From assembly GCA_964568845.1 (NCBI GenBank), contig CAZMSC010000006.1, positions 4,596-68,595 on the forward strand: 64,000 nucleotides of DNA, in the 5' to 3' direction. Below the pieces are notes generated by a model. That model was not told the DNA's origin. It did not search any database and worked only from the letters and a program-made list of their open reading frames with translations. Of this stretch, positions 27,247 through 35,277 are shown piece by piece (position 1 is the stretch's first letter; each line of letters opens with the position of its first letter). The position numbers and the translations under genes were made by a program. The stretch comes from DTBU01 sp964568845 (GTDB lineage Archaea > Thermoproteota > CALKCG01 > B24).

Positions 27247-27672
27247 GTGTCTACTGAAGCTATGGAGAATTACCTTGAAGCAATATACCTGATTTCTAAG
27301 AGAAGACAGAAGGTTAGGATTTCAGACATATCTTCAGTTTTAAAGGTTAAAGCACCCACAGTTACGGAGATGGTTCAAAAGCTTGCAGATAGAGGCCTCG
27401 TTTCATATAGGCCTTATGAGAGAAACATACAGCTCACAGTTGAAGGCGAGGCTGAGGCTGTGAAAGTGATGAAAAAACATAGCGTTCTTAAGGGGTTTCT
27501 CCAGCTTCTAGGTGTAAGTGAGGAGGTAGCTGAGGAGGATGCCTGTAAAATAGAGCATCATATCCACCATGAAACTATGAGCAGGCTTTCAAAGTTCATA
27601 GAGTTTATCCAGAAAAATCCTGAAAGCCCTAGGCTACTTGAAACTTTCAGAAACTTCTGCAGGGAAAAGTAG
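27247..27672 (+). CDS. DtxR/MntR-family metal-dependent regulator
   Basis: A 141-residue protein starting at GTG 27247 with GGGAGG 10 bases upstream. The N-terminal winged helix (MENYLEAIYLI, VKAPTVTEMVQKLADRGLV) is followed by the metal-binding dimerisation domain: VLKGFLQLLGV then EDACKIEHHIHHETMSRL, which supplies Glu, Cys and His ligands. It lacks an SH3-like third domain, as in MntR and many archaeal regulators. It converges on feoB and is the obvious candidate to bind the palindrome at 30302-30315 in response to Fe(II) or Mn(II). Confidence 0.88.
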   Translation: MSTEAMENYLEAIYLISKRRQKVRISDISSVLKVKAPTVTEMVQKLADRGLVSYRPYERNIQLTVEGEAEAVKVMKKHSVLKGFLQLLGVSEEVAEEDACKIEHHIHHETMSRLSKFIEFIQKNPESPRLLETFRNFCREK

Positions 27673-27710
27673 AGACAACTGGAACGACTTCTAATATTGA
27701 AGGGGTTTAT

Positions 27711-29654
27711 CTAAAAACCTACGGATTTTAAGGCGATGTTTGCTAAAGCTGATACTATTATGGCGACTGATATATTGGTTAACACTATTAGAGCTGTTTT
27801 GCTAAAACCGTACTCTTTAAACAGCGCTATTACCGTAGCTATACAAGGTATATAGAGTATTGTGAATATGCTGAACACCACCATCTGCCTAGGCGTTAAA
27901 ATAGTGTTGAAGTACGTAGTTCCAGCTGCTTCGGCAAGCATGGCTATCGTAAGCTCCTTACGTAAAACTCCGAAGATCAGAGGTATAGCTGTTACGCTAG
28001 GTAGTTCAAGCAGGTTTAAAGCTGGACTGAAAACGTTTGATAGCTCCTTCAGCAAATTTAAGTCGTTTAGCAGACCTACGAAGCCGCTTCCAACTACGAG
28101 GAGTGGAAAAGCTATGACTATGAATTCTCTAACTCTGACGTAAGTTTCAACGGCTATTACTTTTAAACTGGGCATTCTGTAGGGAGGCATCTCCATTATT
28201 AAACCGATCGGAGCACCCGGTAAGAGCGTACTCGCCGCTCTCCCCACAATGAATACTACTATTAGGTTTAACGCATATATCGCGAGGGCTAAGGGTATGC
28301 CTAGGTATTTCCCAACTAGGCTTAGAATGACTATCGTTCTGGCCGCGCAGGGGATCATTGTGATCATCAAGCCCAGTATGAGCTTCTCTCTGCCAGTCTC
28401 CATTATTCTACATCCTAGGCATGCCGGAACATTACAACCATAACCGAGGAGGAGGGGGATGAATGCCTTACCGTGGAGCCCAATTCTATGCATAAGGGCG
28501 TCTAAGAGGAAGGCTGCTCTTGGAAGATACCCGGAATTCTCTAGGAAGAACAGTATGAGGTAGAACGGTATTACGTATGGGATTATCAACACTACACCCG
28601 CTATTAGACCGTCTACGAGGCCGCGGACAAAACCCGAGCCTTCGGGTATTAAGGGGGTTATAAGTATGGAAAGATTGTGTTCAATAAGGCTGCTTAAGAA
28701 GGCGCCGACCATGAAGACAGAGGCGAAGACTGAAGACATCACTGCCATTAATATGAGGTAGCCCCAAACCATATGGGTTGTTAATAGGTCTAAACGTTCT
28801 CCAAACGTTACCAGAGGCTCTTTCTCAACTGTTAAGACCTCTTTAACTATGCGGTTTACAACCGTATATCTTTCCGATGCTATGATTACCTGAATCGGTT
28901 CTCCATGTATTGCCTCAAGCTCTCCGATAATCTTCTCAGATAGTTTGACTATTTCAGACCCTCCAGGTTCGCTGGAAATTTTCCTTAAAATGTCTTCATC
29001 CTCCTCCAAGAGTTTAATAGCTAACCATCTAGCAGGATACAGTCTACATATGTTGGGAAGCTTTTCCTGTAATTCTTCAGTCAGCTTTGACAGTGCTTTC
29101 TCTACTTCCAAACCATATACGACTTTCATAGGGGATGTTTTGATTTTGCCAAGCGCAACTTCAACAGCTTTACTCAATGCTTCACCAACACCTCGACCGG
29201 ATATTGCAACCATAGGTATGACTGGAACCCCTAAAAACTCGGAAAAACGTTCAACATCTATTTTAAACCCTTTCTTAGCTGCGACATCGATCATATTTAA
29301 GGCTACAACCAGCGGAGCCTCAAGCTCTAAAAGCTGTACTGTTAAGTATAGGTTTCTCTCAATGGCGGATGCGTCGATTATATTCAACACTACGTCGGGC
29401 TTATGGACAGCTATATACTCTCTAGCCACCATTTCCTCTTCACTATAAGCCGACAGTGAATACGTCCCTGGAAGGTCTAAGATGTGTATGTCATACATGC
29501 CGAATTTAACAAACCCCTCCACCTTCTCAACAGTTTTACCAGGCCAGTTTCCAACGTGTTGTGAAGCCCCAGTTACCTGGTTGAAGAAGGTGGACTTACC
29601 CGTATTAGCATTAGCGGCTAAGGCTATTCTTACAGCGGTTTTAGGTTTAGACAT
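27711..29654 (-). CDS. feoB: ferrous iron transporter FeoB
   Basis: A 647-residue Fe(II) transporter. The N-terminal G domain has NANTGKST (15-22), DLPGTYSL and NMID; a helical spacer follows. The membrane domain carries the two Gate motifs, the first including LLGYGCNVPACLGCRIM with paired Cys, and ends in hydrophobic helices. Its ATG is one base after the stop of the FeoA-domain gene, so the two form a tight operon. Length is close to other archaeal FeoB proteins. Confidence 0.95.
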   Translation of the reverse strand: MSKPKTAVRIALAANANTGKSTFFNQVTGASQHVGNWPGKTVEKVEGFVKFGMYDIHILDLPGTYSLSAYSEEEMVAREYIAVHKPDVVLNIIDASAIERNLYLTVQLLELEAPLVVALNMIDVAAKKGFKIDVERFSEFLGVPVIPMVAISGRGVGEALSKAVEVALGKIKTSPMKVVYGLEVEKALSKLTEELQEKLPNICRLYPARWLAIKLLEEDEDILRKISSEPGGSEIVKLSEKIIGELEAIHGEPIQVIIASERYTVVNRIVKEVLTVEKEPLVTFGERLDLLTTHMVWGYLILMAVMSSVFASVFMVGAFLSSLIEHNLSILITPLIPEGSGFVRGLVDGLIAGVVLIIPYVIPFYLILFFLENSGYLPRAAFLLDALMHRIGLHGKAFIPLLLGYGCNVPACLGCRIMETGREKLILGLMITMIPCAARTIVILSLVGKYLGIPLALAIYALNLIVVFIVGRAASTLLPGAPIGLIMEMPPYRMPSLKVIAVETYVRVREFIVIAFPLLVVGSGFVGLLNDLNLLKELSNVFSPALNLLELPSVTAIPLIFGVLRKELTIAMLAEAAGTTYFNTILTPRQMVVFSIFTILYIPCIATVIALFKEYGFSKTALIVLTNISVAIIVSALANIALKSVGF

Positions 29655-29655
29655 A

Positions 29656-30261
29656 CTAGGACAACCTCTTGATGAAGATCCTCTTAGCTACACCATAACC
29701 TAGGGCTAAGTTTGTACCTCTAACAATTACTTCAATAGGGCCATTTAGGAGGGCTTTTCTTAAAACAACTACTTCAACACCGGGGGTTAAACCCATATCG
29801 GACAGCCGCCTGATAAGCCCTCTACCCCCATATACGTAAACGATTTTACCACGTTCACCCTCAGAAAGCGTAATTAACGGTATTGTCTCCTCTATTCTAG
29901 TTGGAATCGCTTTGAGGTCGCTTCTAAGGGCATTTAAGTCTTCCACGTCAAATCCATGCTTAAGACGCCAGTGACTACTCCAATCGCGAACTCTATCTAT
30001 GGCTGTTCCCTCTACGTAACTATGCACCATCCTATGGAGGTATTCTTCTCTATGCGATTCTAAGAGACGTTCACCTAGAACCGTGAGTTTAAACCGTTCG
30101 TCAATTTTACAGACTAAACCCCTACTCAAGGCTTCGTCTAAAGCTTTAGCCAGCTCTTCTCTTGATGTGTTAAGTTTTCTAGAAGCTTCATCTAAGTTCA
30201 GCCTACCTTCATTTGCAACTATGAATTCTAGAAGCTCAACAAGCGTTTTCTCGAAATCCAT
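29656..30261 (-). CDS. FeoA-domain protein with N-terminal winged helix
   Basis: 201 residues. The first 85 or so look like a winged-helix module (LDEASRKLNTSREELAKALDEALSRGLV). A linker follows with YLHRMVHSYVEG, which resembles DtxR-type helix segments. The last 75 are an SH3-like FeoA domain (VYGGRGLIRRLSDMGLTPGVEVVVL and LALGYGVAKRI). FeoA is normally a separate 75-90 residue protein that binds FeoB. The fusion suggests that it either senses iron and regulates transcription or tethers FeoB control to DNA. It is the first gene of the feo operon. Confidence 0.8.
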   Translation of the reverse strand: MDFEKTLVELLEFIVANEGRLNLDEASRKLNTSREELAKALDEALSRGLVCKIDERFKLTVLGERLLESHREEYLHRMVHSYVEGTAIDRVRDWSSHWRLKHGFDVEDLNALRSDLKAIPTRIEETIPLITLSEGERGKIVYVYGGRGLIRRLSDMGLTPGVEVVVLRKALLNGPIEVIVRGTNLALGYGVAKRIFIKRLS

Positions 30262-30301
30262 AGTGTTCGCCCCTCTAAGTAGTTGGAGCCTTCCGAAAAT
30301 T

Positions 30302-30315
30302 TTAGGTTAACCTAA
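30302..30315 (-). promoter_or_regulatory. palindromic operator in the feo promoter (candidate DtxR-type site)
   Basis: TTAGGTTAACCTAA is a perfect 14-bp palindrome 41 bases before the first feo ATG. On the minus strand a TATA-like TTTAAATA (30316-30323) directly precedes it, so the palindrome sits between TATA and the transcription start, an ideal place to block polymerase. It resembles the half-sites of known iron-dependent repressor boxes of the DtxR/IdeR family (TTAGGTTAG...CTAACCTAA). Confidence 0.7.
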
Positions 30316-30384
30316 TATTTAAAAGTAGCCTTTCAAACAGACTATTTTTATATTGACAACATGGTATAATTGTATTGATTAACC

Positions 30385-31728
30385 GTGGCTTTCCTAGCAG
30401 GCTTCTCTAAAGAGGACATTACACCTAGCCTGGATAGAAAGGTCTACTTGGCGGGGTTTGGTAGAAATAGGACCGCAGGGGGTATTCATGACAAGCTTTG
30501 GGCTAGATGTCTTTCTTTAAGCGATAGCAAAACCACTGTAGTTCTAGTTTCCTTAGACCTCATAGGTTTATTCTACGAGCCTCACGTCTTAAAGCTTAGG
30601 AGGGAATTTGAGAACGTAGTGCTTATAGTGGCTTCAACGCATAACCATAATGGGCCGGATACGCTTGGATTATGGGGTCCTGATGCCTTTACAAGCGGAG
30701 TGGACTCGGATTACATAAATCTACTCATCAGCAAAATCCGCTCAGGTATACGTACGGCTTTAGGAGACATGAGGCCTGCGCGTTTATTCGCGGCTATGGA
30801 TGGGCGGAGGGAGCTCATGGATATGCAGGGAGATGGGAGACCACCCATAGTTAAAGACCAGACATTAAACGTCTTACAGGCTGTCGATTTAACTGGCGAG
30901 GGGATTTTCACACTAGTACAGTGGAGCAACCACCCCGAAACCTTGGGAGGGGCTAATAGGCTGATAACGGCTGACTTCCCAGGCGTCGTATGCGATAAAA
31001 TTGAAGAGGCGACTGGTGGAGGAGCCTTATACGTCAACGGAGCTATAGGGGGATTGCTATCTCCATTAAACATTGAAAGGCCTCTTATAGATCCGGAAAC
31101 GCATGAGGGGGTGGAACACAAGACTTTCAGGGAGATGGAGGTTTTAGGTTTAAGAGTAGCAGATATAGCGTTAGAGGCTCTTGAAAGAGGGGAAGAGGTT
31201 AAGAATACTCCAATCCGCGTGAAATTTAAGAGAATATTCATACCTCTTAGAAACAGGTTTTTCAGAGTACTGGCTGGGTCTGGGGTTTTAAAGCGACCTG
31301 TATACACCAGGGGTGAGGTTGATGATAGAATTGGATACTTGGAAACTTCTGAATTTGGATACGTGAAGACTGTTCTGGGTGAAGACATTCTAAGCGAAGT
31401 AGGAGTTTTAAATATGGGATCTGTTCAAGCGGCTTTAATCCCCGGCGAGATATATCCTGAGCTTGTGAATGGGGGGCTCGCCAGACTCCCAGGCGCAGAT
31501 TTTCCAGAGGCGCCCTTCGAACCCATAATACGCCACTGCATGAGTGGAAAGTACAAGTTTATCATAGGTTTAGCTGATGACGAGATAGGTTATATAATAC
31601 CGATGTGCGAGTGGGATGAGAATCCACCGTGGTTGAACAATTCTTCAAAACCCTCCTATGGAGAGATTAATTCTCTAGGCTACGACGCGGCTAGGATAAT
31701 ATGCGAAGGCATCTGCTCTATAGTTTAA
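30385..31728 (+). CDS. neutral/alkaline ceramidase-like protein
   Basis: A 447-residue protein from GTG 30385. The start FSKEDITPSLDRKVYLAGFG, then VSLDLIGL, STHNHNGPDTLG (near 90) and WSNHPETLGG (near 193) match the zinc site of neutral ceramidase-like amidohydrolases. There is no signal peptide, and the C-terminal immunoglobulin-like domain of true ceramidases is missing. Archaeal lipids lack ceramide, so the substrate is probably another amide or ester; bacterial and archaeal relatives are often found in sugar-degradation gene sets. It starts 83 bases from the divergent feo operator. Confidence 0.75.
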   Translation: MAFLAGFSKEDITPSLDRKVYLAGFGRNRTAGGIHDKLWARCLSLSDSKTTVVLVSLDLIGLFYEPHVLKLRREFENVVLIVASTHNHNGPDTLGLWGPDAFTSGVDSDYINLLISKIRSGIRTALGDMRPARLFAAMDGRRELMDMQGDGRPPIVKDQTLNVLQAVDLTGEGIFTLVQWSNHPETLGGANRLITADFPGVVCDKIEEATGGGALYVNGAIGGLLSPLNIERPLIDPETHEGVEHKTFREMEVLGLRVADIALEALERGEEVKNTPIRVKFKRIFIPLRNRFFRVLAGSGVLKRPVYTRGEVDDRIGYLETSEFGYVKTVLGEDILSEVGVLNMGSVQAALIPGEIYPELVNGGLARLPGADFPEAPFEPIIRHCMSGKYKFIIGLADDEIGYIIPMCEWDENPPWLNNSSKPSYGEINSLGYDAARIICEGICSIV

Positions 31729-31772
31729 TCCTTCGCTGAGACATGGCTTTCATTTTTGCATAAGGTTTAACT

Positions 31773-32777
31773 TTACACTATTTTAATGAACCTTCCAATA
31801 CCTTTCTCTAAAGCCTTATCGTATGCTATTTTTGCGGCGACGGCGTCTTGAACAGCCAATCCAGTTGAGGAGAAAATGGTTATCTCATCGGGGTTTTCAC
31901 GCCCCTTCTTCAAACCAGCAATAATTTCACCTATTTCAGCCCAGACATCCTCCATGCTTATTAACCCACGGCTTAATGGGACGTTTATCTCCCCGCCATG
32001 GGCGGCTTGCGCAAAATCATCGACAACTATTTTAGCCTTCTTAAGAATAGCTGGGTCGAGCTCTTCCTTACCGGGAGCATCGGCCCCTATACAGTTTAAG
32101 TGCATACCTGGGGAAACCATATCTTCCATTACCAGAGGCTTTCTCGAGGGGGTTGTTGTTACAACAATATCAGCATCTTCAACAGCCTCCTTCACGGTTT
32201 TAACGGGAATTATCGTACATCTATCACCGTATTTAGAACGCATTTCAACTGTGAATTTCCCAGCGCTTTCATGACGCCCCCAAACCCTAACCTCGTTAAA
32301 TCCCCCGTAGACTTCGAGAAGGGCGGCCAGTTGAGTCCTAGCTTGAGCTCCAGCTCCTACGAGACCTAGGGTTCTCGAATCCCTCCTAGCAAGGTATTTA
32401 GCGGCAACGCCTCCAGCCGCACCAGTCCTAATATCCGTTAGGGTTTTACCTCCCATTATAGCTAGGGGAAATCCATTTCTAGGGTCTACGAGTACTACAA
32501 CCGCCATTACAGTTGGCAGGTTGTACTTTACTCTATTCTCCGGATGTGAATTGACGATTTTAACGGATGAGATATCGTAGCTTTCGATGTATGAAGGCAT
32601 AACTCTTAAGTCGCCGTTATACTTATGATAGAATAGGTAGACTTTAGACGGCATCTGCACTCTTCCAAGACTTTTCTCAACAAACGCCTGTTCAACGGCT
32701 TTCATGACCTCATCCATAGAGAGGAGCTTCTCAACCTCTTCATCCGTTAGGAGCAGGGTTTCCAATATTCTCCCCAT
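31773..32777 (-). CDS. ornithine cyclodeaminase / mu-crystallin family dehydrogenase
   Basis: A 334-residue NAD(P)-binding enzyme. The N-terminal half has VRMPS-type segments (LRVMPSYIESYDISSVKIV) with the substrate Arg and Lys. TDIRTGAAGGVAAKYLA and the Rossmann loop LGLVGAGAQARTQLAAL follow. The C-terminal TTTPSRKPLVM and IGADAPGKEELDP segments fit this family. Archaeal homologues include alanine dehydrogenases and ornithine or pyrroline-carboxylate enzymes; the activity cannot be chosen from sequence alone. Convergent with the ceramidase-like gene. Confidence 0.85.
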   Translation of the reverse strand: MGRILETLLLTDEEVEKLLSMDEVMKAVEQAFVEKSLGRVQMPSKVYLFYHKYNGDLRVMPSYIESYDISSVKIVNSHPENRVKYNLPTVMAVVVLVDPRNGFPLAIMGGKTLTDIRTGAAGGVAAKYLARRDSRTLGLVGAGAQARTQLAALLEVYGGFNEVRVWGRHESAGKFTVEMRSKYGDRCTIIPVKTVKEAVEDADIVVTTTPSRKPLVMEDMVSPGMHLNCIGADAPGKEELDPAILKKAKIVVDDFAQAAHGGEINVPLSRGLISMEDVWAEIGEIIAGLKKGRENPDEITIFSSTGLAVQDAVAAKIAYDKALEKGIGRFIKIV

Positions 32778-32927
32778 GAGTATACTAGGTCGCTAGGTTT
32801 TAAAAATTTAGCCCTATGGTTCTAGCCTAGAATCGCTTTCATACGCATTATACAAGCTATTGTTTTAAACGTCAAACGAGTATTTAGCTTAAGCTCCATA
32901 AGGTGGCTTTCGGCAAGGTAGTGAATG

Positions 32928-33971
32928 TTATTGGAGTGGGTGAACATCTGGCGATTTCAAAACCTCCCTGAATTTTTCCAAGATTTTCTCCGGGCTTCCA
33001 ACGTATGCTTTAACCGTATAGGAAACCGTTGAAAATTGAAGACCATTAGTTAAAGTTGACGCCGGAAACTGAAGCTCTATTTCACCGAATTTAAGCCATT
33101 CAGCGTTTGGGCCGGAGTTGTAGGATTGAACAGCAGCCCTAGCTCCCTCGGGATCCGCTTTAGCTACGTCTAAACACTCAGCTTGAGACCTAGGTGCACA
33201 GCACGTTTCCATAGTTATGATCAGAGCGTCTTCATCGCTCCAAGGTGCTTCAGTAAAATATCCTATAGAGGCCCAACCTCTGACTCTAAGGTCTTCAGGT
33301 TTGATTCCTAGCTTACAGATATAACTTCCATCTATTAGAAAGGCTACGTGGCTGTCTGTCACTTTAAGCCTATCCTTTGGTATGGGTCCGAAGTAATGTA
33401 TGGGTTCAGCTTTCCGTTTGACAGGTACTACAACAGTCCCAGTGTTCCTGCGTCCAGAGTAGACTTGAGCTAAAGCCCATAGACCCACTCTGCTCTTGTT
33501 GAAGCTTGAAGCTGTTAAAGATTCTCTGACATGTATTGCTAGACCGCCGTCGTCTAAATCTTCAAGCATCAAATCTCTAATGATAGATATGTTAAGTATC
33601 TCGTTGTTCAATAAATCTTTAAGCTTAAACTTAGACTCGAGAGTGGTGGAAGACTCTGTAAGATTTAATACCTTGAAGTCTCCAGGGTCTAACTCGCTTG
33701 GACAGAACCACTCTCCAAAGACTTCGGGATCCTTATAGAAGAAGTTTCTCTCAGGTGATACCCAAACTCTAAGACCGCCAACGTTGAAACCCCTATTTTC
33801 TAGAACTGTTTCAAGGTCTGGGTTAGTCCATAAAAGGTTGGGGGAGCCGTTAACGGAAACAGCTATGATCCTACCGCCGTACTCTGAAATCAGTATAGAG
33901 CCGTTAGCCGAGTAGAGCTTAACAGTAGCACCGTACCGCTTAAATTTAAACGCCAAATCTTCGAGGCTCAT
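32928..33971 (-). CDS. uncharacterised beta-rich protein (DUF6786-like, possibly mutarotase fold)
   Basis: 347 residues with no signal peptide or membrane segment. The layout (YGGRIIAVSVNGSPNLLW near residues 30-47, then NVGGLRVWVSPE, and a late GWASIGYF) resembles the aldose-1-epimerase-like beta-sandwich, in which a carbohydrate is held by acidic and His residues. I recall similar proteins only as domains of unknown function. No catalytic motif is convincing. It stands alone between intergenic stretches of about 150 bases. Confidence 0.5.
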   Translation of the reverse strand: MSLEDLAFKFKRYGATVKLYSANGSILISEYGGRIIAVSVNGSPNLLWTNPDLETVLENRGFNVGGLRVWVSPERNFFYKDPEVFGEWFCPSELDPGDFKVLNLTESSTTLESKFKLKDLLNNEILNISIIRDLMLEDLDDGGLAIHVRESLTASSFNKSRVGLWALAQVYSGRRNTGTVVVPVKRKAEPIHYFGPIPKDRLKVTDSHVAFLIDGSYICKLGIKPEDLRVRGWASIGYFTEAPWSDEDALIITMETCCAPRSQAECLDVAKADPEGARAAVQSYNSGPNAEWLKFGEIELQFPASTLTNGLQFSTVSYTVKAYVGSPEKILEKFREVLKSPDVHPLQ

Positions 33972-34137
33972 ATAGTAGAATATTGTGTAGAAGCTTGTTA
34001 AATTTAACTTTCACATGTGTTTAAACTCAACCTTAAAGAGGCTGTAAAACGCTTGAATCCAGTGAGCTTCTATCATATGTAGTTTGCAGAAGAGGAAAAT
34101 TTAAGAATCAGAGTGAAACTTTAAAGATGATAGGTAA

Positions 34138-34212
34138 GCCCTGGTGGTGTAGTCCGGCCTAGCATCAGCGGCTGTCGCCCGCTGGACGCGGGTTCAAATC
34201 CCGCCCAGGGCG
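34138..34212 (+). tRNA. tRNA-Asp(GTC)
   Basis: A 75-base cloverleaf without intron. Acceptor GCCCTGG (34138-34144) pairs with CCAGGGC (34205-34211), with discriminator G at 34212. Anticodon stem AGCGG/CCGCT encloses the loop CTGTCGC, giving anticodon GTC at 34174-34176. The T arm is GCGGG-TTCAAAT-CCCGC. The CCA end is not encoded. G73 and GTC are both expected for tRNA-Asp. Confidence 0.92.
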
Positions 34213-34239
34213 TTCTAATATAATTATAAGTACACATTT

Positions 34240-34465
34240 ATGGATAGATTATCTGATGAGTTTTAAAAAGGCGAAGAGCTCTTAGCGAGGAAAGACTACG
34301 TTCAAGCTTCTGAGAAGTTTTTGGGGGAGCAGCTTCTCAAATCGTTAAGGCTTTAGCTGCTAAAAGGGGAGGGGACTTAAAAGTCACGGTGAGACCCATA
34401 GGGAAATTGTCAGGGCTGTTAAGGAAATGGGAGGCGAAGATATTAGAAGGTTTTGGAAGACGTAA
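34240..34465 (+). pseudogene. decayed PaREP1-family gene
   Basis: Translation in shifting frames rebuilds a PaREP1-like protein: MDRLSDEF, stop, KGEELLARKDYVQASEKF, then (frame change in a T/G run near 34321) GAASQIVKALAAKRG, then (frame change in a G run near 34375) LKSHGETHREIVRAVKEM and GGEDIRRFWKT. PaREP1 is a repeated gene family of Pyrobaculum and other Thermoproteota with unknown function. One in-frame stop and two frameshifts make it non-functional. Both shifts lie in homopolymers, so errors are possible, but the TAA is independent. Confidence 0.65.
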
Positions 34466-34484
34466 ACCCCTAATCATCTAAACT

Positions 34485-34835
34485 TTAGATGAGGAACATT
34501 CGCATAGGTTGTAAGGTTCGCTTAAATGGGTTGAAGACTAGGCCTAAGATTTCCAACGTTACAACGCCCAGTAAGGCATGGTCGTCGGCTTCTCCGAGGA
34601 CTACTGGAGTATGGCCTTCGCCTTGGGGGAGGGAGATGTAGCACTCTGAAACCTTCCGCTTTATGACTGTCCCATCCGCCAGCGTGAAATCGTGCTCACG
34701 TAGCGGTTTAAGCCCTATGCTTTTCCAAACCATCTCCGGGAGCACGGTGTATGTTGCTCCGCTGTCAACTAGGAGGCGGACTTCTTCCTCACCTAAAGGT
34801 CCCTTCACCTTCGCCATAATATACGTTATGCCCAA
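34485..34835 (-). CDS. small retropepsin-like aspartic protease
   Basis: A 116-residue single-domain clan AA protease. The active-site loop LLVDSGATYTVLP is at residues 21-33, and the flap-like and C-terminal HALLGVVTLEILGL segments match the ALLG motif of retropepsins. It would function as a homodimer, each chain giving one Asp. Substrate and role are unknown; homologues are scattered in archaea, often beside mobile or antitoxin-like genes. It faces the decayed PaREP1 gene. Confidence 0.8.
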   Translation of the reverse strand: MGITYIMAKVKGPLGEEEVRLLVDSGATYTVLPEMVWKSIGLKPLREHDFTLADGTVIKRKVSECYISLPQGEGHTPVVLGEADDHALLGVVTLEILGLVFNPFKRTLQPMRMFLI

Positions 34836-35277
34836 ACAAACACTATCAGTATTTCAATGGCTTAAGATATATAAACATACGCCGAAGAGCTTTGAGCTAC
34901 GTAGTCTTTGATGGATATAAGTAACTCTTGGGATTCATCGACTTTCTCCCATTGCCAGGGTAAACCCTGCTCCAAGTCCTTACGTGCTCACCAAAGAATC
35001 TTAAAGATGGGGAAAACCTCCATCTTAAGGCTCGACCTTCTTAGCGTGAAGGTCAGCGTGAGTAACCGCGCTGATAGTAATCATTTTAATGGACTAGTCG
35101 CGACCGTAGAACTTTTAATCGTCCATGAGGTTTTCTCTCAGATAGATTGGTCTTTTAAAGACTCCTACTATACATATGCGAAACCGTTATTAACCAGTTA
35201 TCTTTTAGAGTGAGAGTTGAAGTGAAGTCTAACTGTTGGTTTACTCACAGATTTAACGTATTTAAACGGGATGGATT
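34836..35277. other. intergenic region with clustered hairpins
   Basis: No convincing gene in 442 bases. Three adjacent hairpins occupy 35000-35074: CTTAA-GATGG with CCATC-TTAAG (35000-35029), GACCTTC with GAAGGTC (35034-35040, 35048-35054), and TCAGCG with CGCTGA (35053-35058, 35069-35074). A small structured RNA or an old mobile-element end is possible. The ABC operon start is 200 bases downstream, so a leader role is less likely but not excluded. Confidence 0.4.

Noticed and set aside
28945..29448. 167-codon open frame antisense to feoB
   Set aside because: Serine- and threonine-rich shadow of a well-supported FeoB gene.
30711..31388. 225-codon open frame antisense to the ceramidase-like gene
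   Set aside because: It has no recognisable motif, and its length follows from the codon use of the gene on the other strand.
34138..34212. tRNA-Asp as a mobile-element attachment site
   Set aside because: No second copy of the tRNA 3' end is visible in the window and no intact integrase is near.
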